A stretch of DNA of 64,000 nucleotides. Source: Aphidius gifuensis (taxonomy: Eukaryota; Arthropoda; Insecta; Hymenoptera; Braconidae). The notes beneath the pieces were generated by a model, which saw nothing but the letters and a program-made list of their open reading frames with translations, had not been told where the DNA came from and ran no database searches. The stretch lies in contig NC_057791.1 in the NCBI RefSeq assembly GCF_014905175.1, positions 8,070,492 to 8,134,491 of the forward strand, given 5' to 3'. Shown here in pieces: positions 34,800-45,770 of this stretch (position 1 is the first letter of the stretch; the number at the start of each line of letters is the position of its first letter). Both the position numbers and the translations under genes were made by a program.

Positions 34800-35835
34800 T
34801 TAATGATAAATTTTAAAAGATCATTTGTTCCGTGATCGTTTTTGCTTACTTGGTATTGACAAAATTATTTTTAGTTTCATTCGTTTTATTGTTTTTTAAC
34901 CTAAATTGAGAAAACTTAAGTTAAGATGCAGTGACATATAATGATTATCTACTTTTTACATTTTCTGAGTAAAATATAAAGAATATTCTTGATTATAAGT
35001 AGTCACACAAAAAGAGTCAATAAAAAAAAGAAAAATTTTTAAATTTGTACTCTGAAAAGCTTTCATTTTTTTCCTTTTCGTTATAATTGTAGTCAAGAAA
35101 ATAAGTAAAGTATAAAAGAAAAAAATTAAAGCATTGTTAGGTACGAAACGATTATGAACACTGTGTAACCACTAGTTTTTATACCATTTGAATTTTTATT
35201 TTATATTCAAATTTTACCACCGAATTACATTCAAATATTAAATTGACACCTGAAATGAGGCCAGGTGAATAATTATAATTAATGAAAGCAAGTTAATGTT
35301 TAACACCAGTATACTTTAATGTTATTCTCGATATATATCAATTTCGCCTTCATACTTACATACCAATACACACACATACATATGCCAGTTGATATTGTTG
35401 ATGACAATGATGATGACTCCCCAAGTGACGCCGTATATGAGTTAGCCGATGCAATGACAAGTTGATGACACTACCAGGTTGCTTTCACGTCTCCCCAAAA
35501 ACCAATTGATTGTATTATTTATTTATTGCTGTTGATCAATCAGCAATAAATACCAGTTGATGATATTGTTATAGCTCTCAAGATTATTTGATTAAACAAT
35601 TTGTTGGTGTTTAATAATTAATATATGTGATGTTGTTTTACCAATAACTTCACCATGTGCACCAGGTGATATTGGAGAACTCTGAATGATATATTAATTG
35701 TTGGTTTTTATATTAAAACACTTTGTTTGTGTATATTATTGACAATATTATTCTTAATCGAATAAATAATATTTTGCACGTTATGAATCTTATATTGAAA
35801 TTTGATATTGAAATTTGATTTTCTCTTTGCATTTA
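34800..35835. other. Intergenic DNA
   Basis: Contains a 12-bp-arm hairpin at 35517-35549 (TTTATTGCTG/CAGCAATAAA). Otherwise nothing was recognised. Confidence 0.45.
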
Positions 35836-35839
35836 ACTT

Positions 35840-35990
35840 TTTGCAAGTGGTATGTGCCGAGGCCAGTGACCAAAAAGACGGAGCCTTGGTGTCTCCGTAG
35901 ATTCTCAATTTTTTCCGGTGGCGCTCGTACAAGTTCAAGCGTCGTCGGACTCATGTGCGCAGTAAAAGACGCAGTAGCATAAATTTGTGT
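35840..35990. other. GC-rich island, possible exon
   Basis: This 150-bp patch is clearly richer in G and C than its surroundings and is open in more than one frame. On the plus strand, after a possible acceptor TTTTTGCAAG, a frame reads WYVPRPVTKKTEPWCLRRFS and stops after VKDAVA. On the minus strand an ATG-led frame reads MSPTTLELVRAPPEKIENLR, and another overlapping frame gives 76 codons (35708-35938). I cannot choose a strand or name a family. Confidence 0.35.
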
Positions 35991-36179
35991 TATACCAACT
36001 CCATCTCGTTACAACTGAGAGAATTAAAACGTGAAAAATTATTTAAAATAACTTTATAATCACGGGGTAACACCGCCAGAAAGCGCTCTAACGTCTACCA
36101 CTTAATATTCTCGTAATAGTATGTAAACTTAACAGGCAAACAACGAAGAATTCACGGGATGGTACAATAAACAGACGAG

Positions 36180-36425
36180 TTTATTTCTTGAGTACAATGT
36201 CGTAGTTTTCACAAGGTATCCCGTGAAAATTTCTACGTGTCACGTTAAATTAAAAAACGAATTTTTGTTTTGACCCTGTAAACAGAGAGACTTTAACGAG
36301 ATGCACCGTCGATTATTGTACTCTATTCCGTTGTTTTTTCTTGAAATTCGAGTAACTTTCACGGGGTATCCCGTGAAAATTTATACGTGTAACGTTAAAT
36401 TAAAGAACGAGAAAAAAAAAATTCA
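36180..36425 (+). repeat. Family II left array
   Basis: CACGGGATACC/GTATCCCGTGAAAATT, then TACGTGTCACGTTAAATTAA, repeats at about 36205 and 36362 (period about 155 bp). Confidence 0.75.
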
Positions 36426-36502
36426 ACAAGATGGTAATTCATATTGATGTCTATATATCTGTGTATATTCCAGGATGACTTATTATTTTACAAGAATTTT
36501 TT

Positions 36503-36570
36503 CCTAACCGGGTTCGAACCTACAACTACCTAACTACTAAACCTAAGACCTAACGCGCAAGACCATTTAA
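36503..36570 (-). other. tRNA-like core of the family II element
   Basis: On the minus strand, AGGTTCGAACCCGG (36508-36521) is a perfect B-box/T-arm word. The upstream GGTCTTGCGCGTTAGGTC resembles a degenerate A box/D arm. The hAT composite inserted immediately beside it. Confidence 0.55.
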
Positions 36571-36573
36571 AAG

Positions 36574-38318
36574 TAGGGTTACCATATGCACCGAACGCCA
36601 AATCAGGACAATTCATTTTGTCCACCAACCCCCCCCCCCCTCTTCTCTAATAGTTGAATACTGTTACGTACCAGGCTAAGTAATTTGAATTAACTATGAA
36701 ATAGCAAAAAAAAAGAAAGAACGTTTAACAAGAAAATTAATAATATATTAATTTGACAATTATACAAATTAATGAGCCTGATATTTAACGTATTTTAATA
36801 AAATCTTCTTGTTTTGTTATTCCCTACAGGGTAACGGGTTAGGAGGGAATGTGTAATTATGTAGATTCTACCTTGTTGCGGTTTATCCAAAATTAAAATG
36901 TAGAGAGCTTGTCATTCCGGATGGTCACCTGATGATGTTGATAATTTAGAATAATCCAATAGGTAACACAAACTCGTAGCACAGAAAAACCACACCCCGG
37001 AGAAAATTCACAGTCAATAATTTTTGTATAGGATTAAGAAAGGTTAAATAATTTAGGAAATAATAATTTGTCACTAAAATAACAATTTTTAATTTGGATT
37101 TATTATTTTAATTAATTTGATTTATTAAAATTTATTTGATTTAATTTATGATTTGAATAGAACGAAAGTTGTCGTAAGAGTGAAGCTCGTTAATTTATTA
37201 AAATAATAATTCCCATAAAAATTAAATTACAAAGTAGGGATGATTAAAAGTGAGAACATCTTGACCAATCATGTTTAAGGGTTCCCATGGTAGTCAGCAT
37301 TTATCATTTGTATAAACATTTTATTATTAACAATTTACTGAACTCAACGGATACAAAATATCAAGTTGCAAGGTGACTTTGAACTTCGGTTTGCAAAAAT
37401 GATTTTAAATAAAAAAATAAAAAAATATAATATTGAGAGAGAAAAAGTAAAATGTTGATTTTGCTAAAATAAATAAAAATAATCTAAAAAAAAAAAGAAA
37501 GGAAAAATTTTAATTGCTTACTCAGTACTTTATATGCCCTTGAATTTACTAAATTGTTAATTCATTTATTTATTTATTTATTATTGATATCAGTACGTAA
37601 CAATACATTTTATTGTATCAAAGTTGAATAAATCATATTGTATCAATTTTTTCAAAATCAGTACATGAATAATTTTCAAAATTATATAATGCAATTATAG
37701 AGTGTTTTATATTTTATACAAGAAATTTCGTTTCTTCCACTCAACTTATTGACTGTGCGTTTATTATCGAAAATACTTCTTTACAGTGGGCATTATATCC
37801 TGGTATAGCAGAAAAATTCTGCTGTTTTTATAATTTCGGAGCAGCTTTCTTCACAATTATTTGAAACAAGAAAACCTACAATTTTTTTTACAACTTTGCC
37901 TAAAAAATGCATCATAATTTTGTTTAGATTTGTAAAAAAGTGTTAAATTTGAAAATTATTAAAAATTTTTGTTTCCTACAATATTAATGTTTTTTTATTA
38001 AACAATATTTTATTACTTTTTTGGTATTTCTCAATTATCAAATGCACCCGAACAGATAATAACATTCAATAATAAACACGTGCAATGACGAGAGTTTTTT
38101 TGTTATTAATTAGCACCACCATGCTCCGTTGAGTTGGATTTTTTCGCATTGTTGGGAATTCCCGAAAAAATAATTAAATGAAAAAAAAAAATTGCCCAAT
38201 CAGGACATTTACGTCAAATCAGGACATTTTATCAAAAAAGGACATTTTCACAATTGATCAGGACATCTGTTCTCAAATCAGGACATGTCCTGATCAAATT
38301 TCGCATATGGTAACCCTA
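36574..38318 (-). mobile_element. hAT-like non-autonomous composite, copy 2
   Basis: Same termini as copy 1, inverted. The exact 8-bp target duplication TTTAAAAG flanks it (36566-36573 and 38319-38326). It differs from copy 1 only by scattered changes. Confidence 0.9.
36662..37602. mobile_element. Solo LTR inside hAT composite copy 2
   Basis: TGTTACGTACC...CAGTACGTAACA, flanked by ATAC on both sides. It sits at the same internal position as in copy 1, so it predates the duplication of the composite. Confidence 0.85.
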
Positions 38319-38352
38319 TTTAAAAGGTCTAAAAGGTAAAAATGACAAGCTG

Positions 38353-38705
38353 CCCGAGTGGAAATTTAGTTAAGGTTCTGATCAGAACCGGAACAGGGAA
38401 CCTGATTTCAAATCAGAACCGGATCAGGAATCCTGTTCAGGAACGGATCAGAATGTAACGCTCTTTTTTAGGATTCTGATCAGAACCGGATCAGGAAACC
38501 TGGCCAGATTTTAGGGTTAGAGCCAGGATACCTGAACAGGAATGGATCAGGATTCCTGACTAGAATATAACCAGGAATCCTGTTCAGGAACGGATCAGAA
38601 TGTAACGCTTTTTTTTAGGATTCTGATCAGAATCGGATCAGGAAACCTGACCAGGAAACCTGACCAGGATACCTGATCAGGAATGGAACAGGATTCCTGA
38701 TCTGA
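38353..38705. repeat. Family I array A (38 kb copy)
   Basis: GATTCTGATCAGAACCGGAT and CAGGAATCCTGTTCAGGAAC blocks repeat three times, including ATGTAACGCTTTTTT, a word also seen in array A of the 57.6 kb copy. Confidence 0.85.
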
Positions 38706-38719
38706 AACGGATCAAGTAA

Positions 38720-39570
38720 TTTAAAAAAAAAAAAAATTTTGTGAGCCATCTAGACTCGCGGGTTTATTATGTGTAAACATCTTCGGCGTGTTTCTACGAA
38801 AAATTCCTACGAATGCGCAAAGTGGTTAAAAATGAAGTTGAAATATGAAAAAAACGGCTATTTATCGGTTATATGTCGTATAGTTATTGAAATAACGAAT
38901 TATTCTCAAATTTAATAATGGCAATCAATAGAGATCGTCGGGGAGAAGAAAATGTTTTTAAAAAAATTTCAATATCTCGAATAGTTTTCAAGTTATAATA
39001 TTTTTTAAAATTTCGATATATCGATTTTTTTTTATTTATTCATTTAATAATGGAAGTCGATTAAACTCATCAAGGAGAAAAAAAAATCGAATACAATTTT
39101 TTGATCGCGCGAATAGTTTTCGAATTATCGATATCTTTCTAATGTTAATGATAATTTTTTTCATAATTGATAATACAATAGAGCTAAGTAAAAAAATAAA
39201 GCTAAGTAAAAAATATAGCTAAGTAAAAAATATAGCTACAATAATAATTTTCTCTTTCAAACTAACACATCAGTCATCAATGTCTATTTCTCTTTTTTTA
39301 AAACATAAAATTAGTCAATATTATAAATAAATTATTATTGTATAATAATTCAATATTATCTTTTGTATTTAGGAAATATTATTTTATATAAACAATAATA
39401 ATAGGTATATTAATCTTGTAAATGAAAAATACTTGCATATGCATGTATATATATGTACAATATGAACTTTACTTTATCTAACAAATGCAAGTATAACTGA
39501 TAAATACAAATAAAATACTTGTATATTAATATATACAACGGCGCATATATATATATAATAATAAATCAAG
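38720..39570. repeat. Inner segment with about 115-bp direct repeat
   Basis: TTTAATAATGGCAATCAAT and TTTAATAATGGAAGTCGAT (38909 and 39045) begin two related stretches that both reach CGAATAGTTTTC. Further right, AAGCTAAGTAAAAAATATAG repeats three times near 39190-39235. Confidence 0.6.
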
Positions 39571-40167
39571 GTCCCTAGAATGATTCCCAATATACAGGTC
39601 ATCCGAAGTAAAATCGTCGATATCCCCAATATGGCGGAGCCGCGCAAATTCAAACTGGTACGGCGTCAAGTTATATGAATTGCAGTCACAAAATAAATCA
39701 AAATAAATGATTAAAATTTTTTTTTGCATCTGTAATCATCATTAATGATCAATATATTAATATGAAATAAAATAATAATAAGAATATTAATGTTTATAAA
39801 ATATTATTGAATAAAATAACCTGAACGAAATTTTTTTTTTTTTCTTTTAAATAAAATATAATTATGATAGTATATTAATTTAACTTTGTCTATTTGAATA
39901 TAGGAGTACTAATATTATCACACAAATTGCATTTATAATTAAATATCAAGTATCTATAATTAACAAATTAAATTCAATTCAACGTCAGACAATGTCAAAT
40001 ATAAACATTGATAAACATGTGTGAATATGTGTGACTATCCACGCATACATACGTACCCATCTTGTGTACATATACGCATGCACACAACTACTGATCCCCA
40101 ATATGGCGTCCCAAATTCTAGCTTCGGATGACCTGTCTAAATCCAGTAACTCATCTAGGGACCTTAA
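39571..40167. mobile_element. About 600-bp MITE nested in family I
   Basis: AGGTCCCTAGA and TCTAGGGACCT termini, with subterminal CAGGTCATCCGAAG and CTTCGGATGACCTG, are inverted. AATAATAAAT-like sequence lies on both flanks, a possible but unproven target duplication. Confidence 0.75.
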
Positions 40168-40282
40168 TAATAAATAAATTAAATATATAAATACGCGCAT
40201 TTAAATTCATCTATACTACAGAACGGCTGATGGTAACGGTTACCGACCGATTACCATGGCGCTGCAAGGTGCAATGTAGACT

Positions 40283-40866
40283 GAGGGTGCGAACTCACGA
40301 CACGCAAAAGTTTGCGTTTTTACATGGCTGCCATAATTCTAAACATGGCGCCTCCGTGATTTAATCCACCCGCTCGACAATGTTTAATTCACACGCGCGT
40401 TTAAATCACTCGAAATTACTATTAATAGCTGTGTTCGATGGTCGTCTCGGCTCAGTTCCGTCTCACTTACGGCTCACTTATGGCGCTAGTGACGTACGGT
40501 TGTTTGAAGAACTACAAAGGCACAAAATCTCAATACAGGTGCCTATCTATATCATCACTGTAAATAAACAATATTTATTGGGGCATTAATACAGTGATGA
40601 TATAGATAAGCACCTGTATTGAATTTGTGCCTATAATTCTTCAAACAACCGCACGTCGCTAACCATAAATGAAAGAACCAGACGGCTGGCCAGAGACGAC
40701 CATCGAACACAGCTACTATATATTGCCAAAATATCACTGAAAGTAGTTGTGTGTAATGTGTGTGTAGTGTATCTAGTGTTCAAAGCTTGGATCATAGAGG
40801 CGCCATGTTTAAAATTACGACAGCCATGTTTAGAATTATGGCAGCCATGTAAAAACGCAAACAGAA
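40283..40866. mobile_element. Foldback element with long nested inverted arms
   Basis: Outer arms hold TTTACATGGCTGCCATAATT and CTAAACATGGC (40319-40350) against their complements (about 40825-40858). Inner arms of about 130 bp (40429-40562 and 40588-40716) share TTCGATGGTCGTCTC and CAGGTGC...TATATCATCACTGTA. The left end GGGTGCGAACTCACGACA matches the MITE at 61227. ORFs here (69 and 60 codons) are read through the arms. Confidence 0.8.
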
Positions 40867-41084
40867 AATGGATTCCTGCCCAGATCCGTTACCGGATCTG
40901 ACGTCTAAACTCTATGTTTTTTCCTTTTACTCTAACCCAACCCGCGCCTAAAGATGTTTACACATCAAAAATTGTTTTTTATTAATTGATGTTTTGTAAC
41001 TAATTTACTTTAGCAATGTTATTGATGAAACAGATTGAACGATAAGATTTTATATACCTAACATAACTTAAATTACCTAACCAC

Positions 41085-41155
41085 TAGCGGGACGCGAACT
41101 CGGAACTTTCAGATTACAACTACGGACCTTAACACGCGCGGCCATGCCGTCTATC
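41085..41155 (-). other. tRNA-like core of the 38 kb family I element
   Basis: On the minus strand, ATGGCCGCGCGTGTTAAGG (A-box side), GTTGTAATCT and CCGAGTTCGCGTCCCGC (B-box side) are ordered as in a tRNA. It aligns well with the core at 58080-58146 (ATGGCCGAGCGTGTCAAG, GTTGTAATCT, GGGTTCGAACCCC). The acceptor stem is absent. Confidence 0.7.
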
Positions 41156-41335
41156 GATGATCTGATGTGATTTTTTGCTTTCATAAATTACATCAGCTAA
41201 AAAAAAACTTAAATTAGAATTTGCGACGTTAATTTAACGTAAAAATAAAATATAACAATTTGTTAAATTGTCCCTTGTCATTTTGTATTAGAATTAAAAT
41301 TATAATAATAAATAAATATTTATTATAATAATAAA

Positions 41336-43146
41336 TATTTTTCCTGATAATATCCTGGTCAGAATCTGTTCAGGAAACCTTATTCAGGTAACGTTCAGGT
41401 TTCCTGATCCTTTCCTGAACAGGAAAACTGAATAAAAAAAATTAATTTATTTGATAAATTTTTCCTGATAGTATCCTGGTCAGAATCTGTTCAGGAAACC
41501 TTATTCAGGATACGTTCAGGTTTCCTGTTCCTTTCCTGAACAGGAAAACTGAATAAAAAAAATTAATTTATTTGATAAATTTTTCCTGATCGTATCCTGG
41601 TCAGAATCTGTTCAGGAAACCTTATTTGGGATACGTTCAGGTTTCCTGATCCTTTCCTGAACAGGAAAACTGAATAAAAAAAATTAATTTATTTGATAAA
41701 TTTTTCCTGATAGTATCCTGGTCAGAATCTGTTCAGGAAACCTTATTCAGGATACGTTCAGGTTTCCTGTTCCTTTCCTGAACAGGAAAACTGAATAAAA
41801 AAAATTAATTTATTTGATAAATTTTTCCTGATCGTATCCTGGTCAGAATCTGTTCAGGAAACCTTATTTGGGATACGTTCAGGTTTCCTGATCCTTTCCT
41901 GAACAGGAAAACTGAATAAAAAAATTAATTTATTTGATAAATTTTTCCTGATAGTATCCTGGTCAGAATCTGTTCAGGAAACCTTATTCAGGATACGTTC
42001 AGGTTTCCTGTTCCTTTCCTGAACAGGAAAACTGAATAAAAAAAATTAATTTATTTGATAAATTTTTCCTGATAGTATCCTGGTCAGAATCTGTTCAGGA
42101 AACCTCATTCAGGATACGTTCAGGTTTCCTGATCCTTTCCTGAACAGGACAACTGAATAAAAAAATTAAATTATTTGATAAATTTTTCCTGATAGTATCC
42201 TGGTCAGAATCTGTTCAGGAAACCTTATTCAGGATACGTTCAGGTTTCCTGTTCCTTTTCTGAACAGGAAAACTGAATAAAAAAAATTAATTTATTTGAT
42301 AAATTTTTCCTGATAATATCCTGGTCAGAATCTGTTCAGGAAACCTTATTCAGGATACGTCAAGGTTTCCTGTTCTTTTCCTGAACAGGAAAACTGAATA
42401 AAAAAAATTAATTTATTTGATAAATTTTTCCTGATCGTATCCTGGTCAGAATCTGTTCAGGAAACCTTATTTGGGATACGTTCAGATTTCCTGATCCTTT
42501 CCTGAACAGGAAAACTGAATAAAAAAAATTAATTTATTTGATAAATTTTTCCTGATAGTATCCTGGTCAGAATCTGTTCAGGAAACCTTATTCAGGATAC
42601 GTTCAGGTTTCCTGTTCCTTTCCTGAACAGGAAAACTGAATAAAAAAAATTAATTTATTTGATAAATTTTTCCTGATAGTATCCTGGTCAGAATCTGTTC
42701 AGGAAACCTTATTCAGGATACGTTCAGGTTTCCTGATCCTTTCCTGAACAGGAAAACTGAATAAAAAAATTAAATTATTTGATAAATTTTTCCTGATAGT
42801 ATCCTGGTCAGAATCTGTTCAGGAAACCTTATTCAGGATACGTTCAGGTTTCCTGTTCCTTTTCTGAACAGGAAAACTGAATAAAAAAAATTAATTTATT
42901 TGATAAATTTTTCCTGATAATATCCTGGTCAGAATCTGTTCAGGAAACCTTATTCAGGATACGTCAAGGTTTCCTGTTCTTTTCCTGAACAGGATTGGAT
43001 AAGGTTACCTGACTTAAGGAAATCGTAAGGTGTCCTGACCAGGTTCGGGTCAGGAATGAGTCAGGTTCCCTGAATAAGGAATCCTGATCCGTTTCTGATC
43101 AGGGTTTGAGGTCAAATAGGGCATCCTGAAAATTTTTCCACTCGGG
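41336..43146. repeat. Family I array B with five-unit higher-order repeat
   Basis: About 14 units of 121 bp (TTTTTCCTGATAGTATCC, CTGGTCAGAATCTGTTC, AGGAAACCTTATTCAGG, TTTCCTGAACAGGAAAAC). Subtypes follow the order GATCGT/TTTGGG, GATAGT/GTTCC, GATAGT/GATCC, GATAGT/GTTCCTTTT, GATAAT/GTCAAGG in 41827-42430, then again in 42431-43033. The final unit passes into the terminus. Confidence 0.85.
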
Positions 43147-43159
43147 TGTACGTTTTTAA

Positions 43160-43905
43160 AATTTAGTTCCCATAAACAAGCCAGATGATTTTTACGTGAA
43201 GACCACGTGAAAATAAAAAAAAATAAACAAAAAAAAGAAGAAACTCAAAAACTACGTGGTTATCCAGTGAATTTAAATCATGAAAATAAAAAAAAATAAA
43301 AAAAAAGGGGGAACTCGAAAACTACGTGTTTATCCCGTGAAAATAAATCATAACATTTTTGTTTTGTAACTTGATTTATTTTCACGTGGTTACCCCGTCA
43401 TGTTTGTCCTCAGACATTTAAATTTATTTGAAAAAATTGCATTAATTTTAATTGTTAAACGAATAAATAAAAAACTTTTATTTTTGAAAAATCAAATGAC
43501 ATGTATTTTATTTATTAAATAACTAAAAATGGCTAACAAAAGCAGTAGCTAAGAAATTAACGTAGCCAAAAAAATTATGTGGTAAGCAACATCTTTTCCT
43601 CAACTACTGCTTTTCCTTGGTATTTTATTTATTTGTTTAACAATTAAAATTAATTAAAATTAAATGTCTGAGGACAAACATGACAGGGTAACCACGTGAA
43701 AATAAATCAAATGACAAAATAAAAATGTTTTGATTTATTTTCACGGGATAACCACGTAGTTTTCGAGTTCCCCCTTTTTTGTTTATTTTTTTCTATTTTC
43801 ATGATTTAATTTCACGGGATAACCACGTAGTTTTCGAGTTTCTTCATTTCTTTGTTTATTTTTTATTATTTTCATGTGAAGATCACGTCATGTATAAAAA
43901 TTCCA
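43160..43905. repeat. Large imperfect palindrome, right part of family II
   Basis: GTGGTTACCCCGTCATG and TGTCCTCAGACATTT (43385-43425) face their complements at about 43660-43705. ACTCGAAAACTACGTG and GTTTATCCCGTGAAAAT (43310-43345) face CACGGGATAACCACGTAG and TTTTCGAGTTCCCCC near 43740-43775. A family IV unit sits at the centre. Confidence 0.8.
43520..43640. repeat. Family IV unit at the palindrome centre
   Basis: AGCAGTAGCTAAGAAATTAA and AACTACTGCTTTTCCTTGG are the inverted arms. Confidence 0.75.
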
Positions 43906-44385
43906 TGTGTTATAACGTGGAATTAAATCAATCCCACAAATTCCACGTGCATCCGTGAATATTACTGTGTATTACTCATTTTTTCACGGGTTACAATGTG
44001 AATATACCGTTGTCTACTGGAATAATTCACGAAAATTCTATTGATATATACGGTAAACACCGTATCTGGCAAGACCCTAGAATATTCACGGGGTTGTTCT
44101 GTAAAGTCAACTCAAAATCACGTATAACTTACATTAAAAATACTGAATAATCACGGGAATGACCTTAGAGCGTCTTTTTTTGGTATTACCCCGTGAACAA
44201 CACGTTTTAATTCTCTCAGTGAAGAAGATAGCAGTATGTTGCTTTTGACCTTTACTGTCAAAAAGAGGCTGTTACCAAACAGAAAAAAAAATTATTTCAT
44301 ATTGACATCTAACGGATGAAAAAAAATAGAATTTGTCACTATAGTTTTTCAATTAAAGTTCAAAATATAATCATTGTATATTACT

Positions 44386-44391
44386 TTTATT
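44386..44391 (-). promoter_or_regulatory. Poly(A) signal AATAAA of the LRR gene
   Basis: TTTATT on the plus strand reads AATAAA in the gene's direction, about 16 nt beyond the stop codon. This is the usual hexamer; a cleavage site was not identified. Confidence 0.6.
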
Positions 44392-44406
44392 AGAATAAAA
44401 AAACTT

Positions 44407-45770
44407 TTAAACATTATTTTCACAATTATCTACTGTTTCAATTGACGTGTAACGTACACGTTTATTAACTGAAACTATTACAGGTGTAACTTTTTTTTTT
44501 ATTTGCTCCCGTTGAACGTAAAGAAATGCGCAAATAAGAGTTGCAATAATGAGAGATAATATCATTATCGCCGTAGTTCCTGTCGGTACCCTGTATGCTG
44601 AATCAACTTTCACACAATTTTCGATCGTGTACAGTGCTACTTTTTCTTTATCTGATGAATAAAATGAATAATATGAAATAAACAAACAATGATTATCAAA
44701 AAACGATAGAAAAATTTTTAAACTTACATTGCTCACATCTCAAATCATTTTTATTACGAACGAGTATTTTAGTCTTGTTAATCCACTCAATAAAAGGATT
44801 TAAATGACATGAACACTCGAGGGGATTGCCTGAAAAATCAATCGTTACAGTTCGATTGTGTTTCGTCAAATCATTGAGTGTTTTTAGATCTTTTTCCAAA
44901 ACTTTTGTGAATTTATTTCTTTGTAAATCCAAAAATCTAAGTTTATGAACGCAAGATAAGTTGAAATGCAATTCAGTTAATAAATTATCACCAAGGTGAA
45001 GATCTGATAAACTTGGTAAATCACAAAATACATTTAGATCTTGGAATTCAGATATTTCATTTTGTTCAATATGTAGTTTAATTAATTGTGTTAAATTACT
45101 GTTGTAAAAAACATTGTGAAGTGTCTCAGCCAAATTTCTTGGTGAACTATTTTCAAATGCATCTGTTAAGTGTAATTCCAGTAGGGATTCAAAATTTGAG
45201 AATATTCTGGGGTGATCATTTTCTGAATCCACTGATAACTCATTGAAATCTAGTATAAGACGTTCAACATTTTTAACATGATGATAAGTCTTTCCTTTTA
45301 TTTCACGTATTTTATTTTTTGACATGTTAATTATTTTTAATTTTGAAAAAGAATTATTTCCATTTGTTCCAAATACGTTCCAGGGAAGTGATGTTAAATT
45401 ATTTCCAGTAAAAATTAACACCTACAGTAAAATTAAAAAATAATGATTCACTCATTTACAACAAGATTACAATAATATTTTTTCTTTTTCTCACCTCAGT
45501 CTCGTCAGGAAGGAATTGTAACATTTTCGCATTTTGAAAGTTAGTTTCAGTGCAATTGACAACATATCGATATTTTCCTTCAAAACATATTTTCGAACAA
45601 ATACATAATCCCATAAACTCTGGACCACAGTCACTTTTTCTTGTGAAATAATTGTTACTTTGATTTAGCTTATCTTCACAACTCTGTTTTTCATAACAAT
45701 AGACAATTATCAGGATTTCTAAGCACAAACAGACTAGCACTAAATTTTTCATTTCTGTAACTAAAAACAT
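44407..45770 (-). CDS. Leucine-rich-repeat single-pass membrane protein, three exons
   Basis: Exons 45770-45495, 45421-44728 and 44651-44407 join in frame through GT-AG introns of 73 and 76 nt to 404 residues. Starting at residue 7 (MKNLVLVCLCLEILIIVYC) would also give a good signal peptide. A cysteine-rich N-terminal cap (residues 31-73) is followed by about seven LRRs: VLIFTGNNLTSLP across the first splice, LKIINMSKNKI, VERLILDFNEL, LLELHL, LIKLHIEQNEI, LSDLHLGDNLL and LRFLDLQRNKF. The C-terminal cap begins NPLECSCHLNPFIEWI, with four cysteines. A helix (TTAIMILSLIIATLICAFLY) and a short basic tail (VNKRVRYTSIE) complete it. It is thus an extracellular LRR receptor or adhesion molecule; it lacks a TIR domain, so it is not a Toll. 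The ligand is unknown. Several N-X-S/T sites suit an extracellular position. It lies just outside the family II terminus. Confidence 0.9.

Larger units (their letters stand above)
38353..43146. mobile_element. Family I element, long complete copy (4.8 kb)
   Basis: Left CCCGAGTGGAAATTT (38353), right TTTTTCCACTCGGG (ends 43146), with TG on both flanks (38351-52 and 43147-48). Order: array A (38353-38705), inner arm GTGTAAACATCTTCGGCG (about 38772), nested MITEs, inner arm CTAAAGATGTTTACACA (about 40952), tRNA-like core on the minus strand, array B. There is no protein. Confidence 0.9.
36012..44221. mobile_element. Family II element, about 8.2 kb with nested inserts
   Basis: The left end CAACTGAGAGAATT plus AAAACGTG (36012-36033) and the right end CACGTTTTAATTCTCTCAGTG (44201-44221) are inverted with one extra base. 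The similarity continues inward (GGGGTAAC and GTTACCCCG-type words near AGCGCTCTAA and TTAGAGCGTC). Arrays use CACGGGGTATCCCGTG-like palindromes. It contains a tRNA-like core, the hAT composite 2 and a whole family I element. About 1.7 kb remains when those are subtracted. No matching target duplication is evident. Confidence 0.75.

Noticed and set aside
41336..43146. Regular repeats considered as a CRISPR array
   Set aside because: Units are 121 bp and contiguous with no unique spacers, and the context is eukaryotic.
44407..45770. Toll-like receptor identity for the LRR protein
   Set aside because: The tail after the membrane helix is only about 30 residues, too short for a TIR domain.
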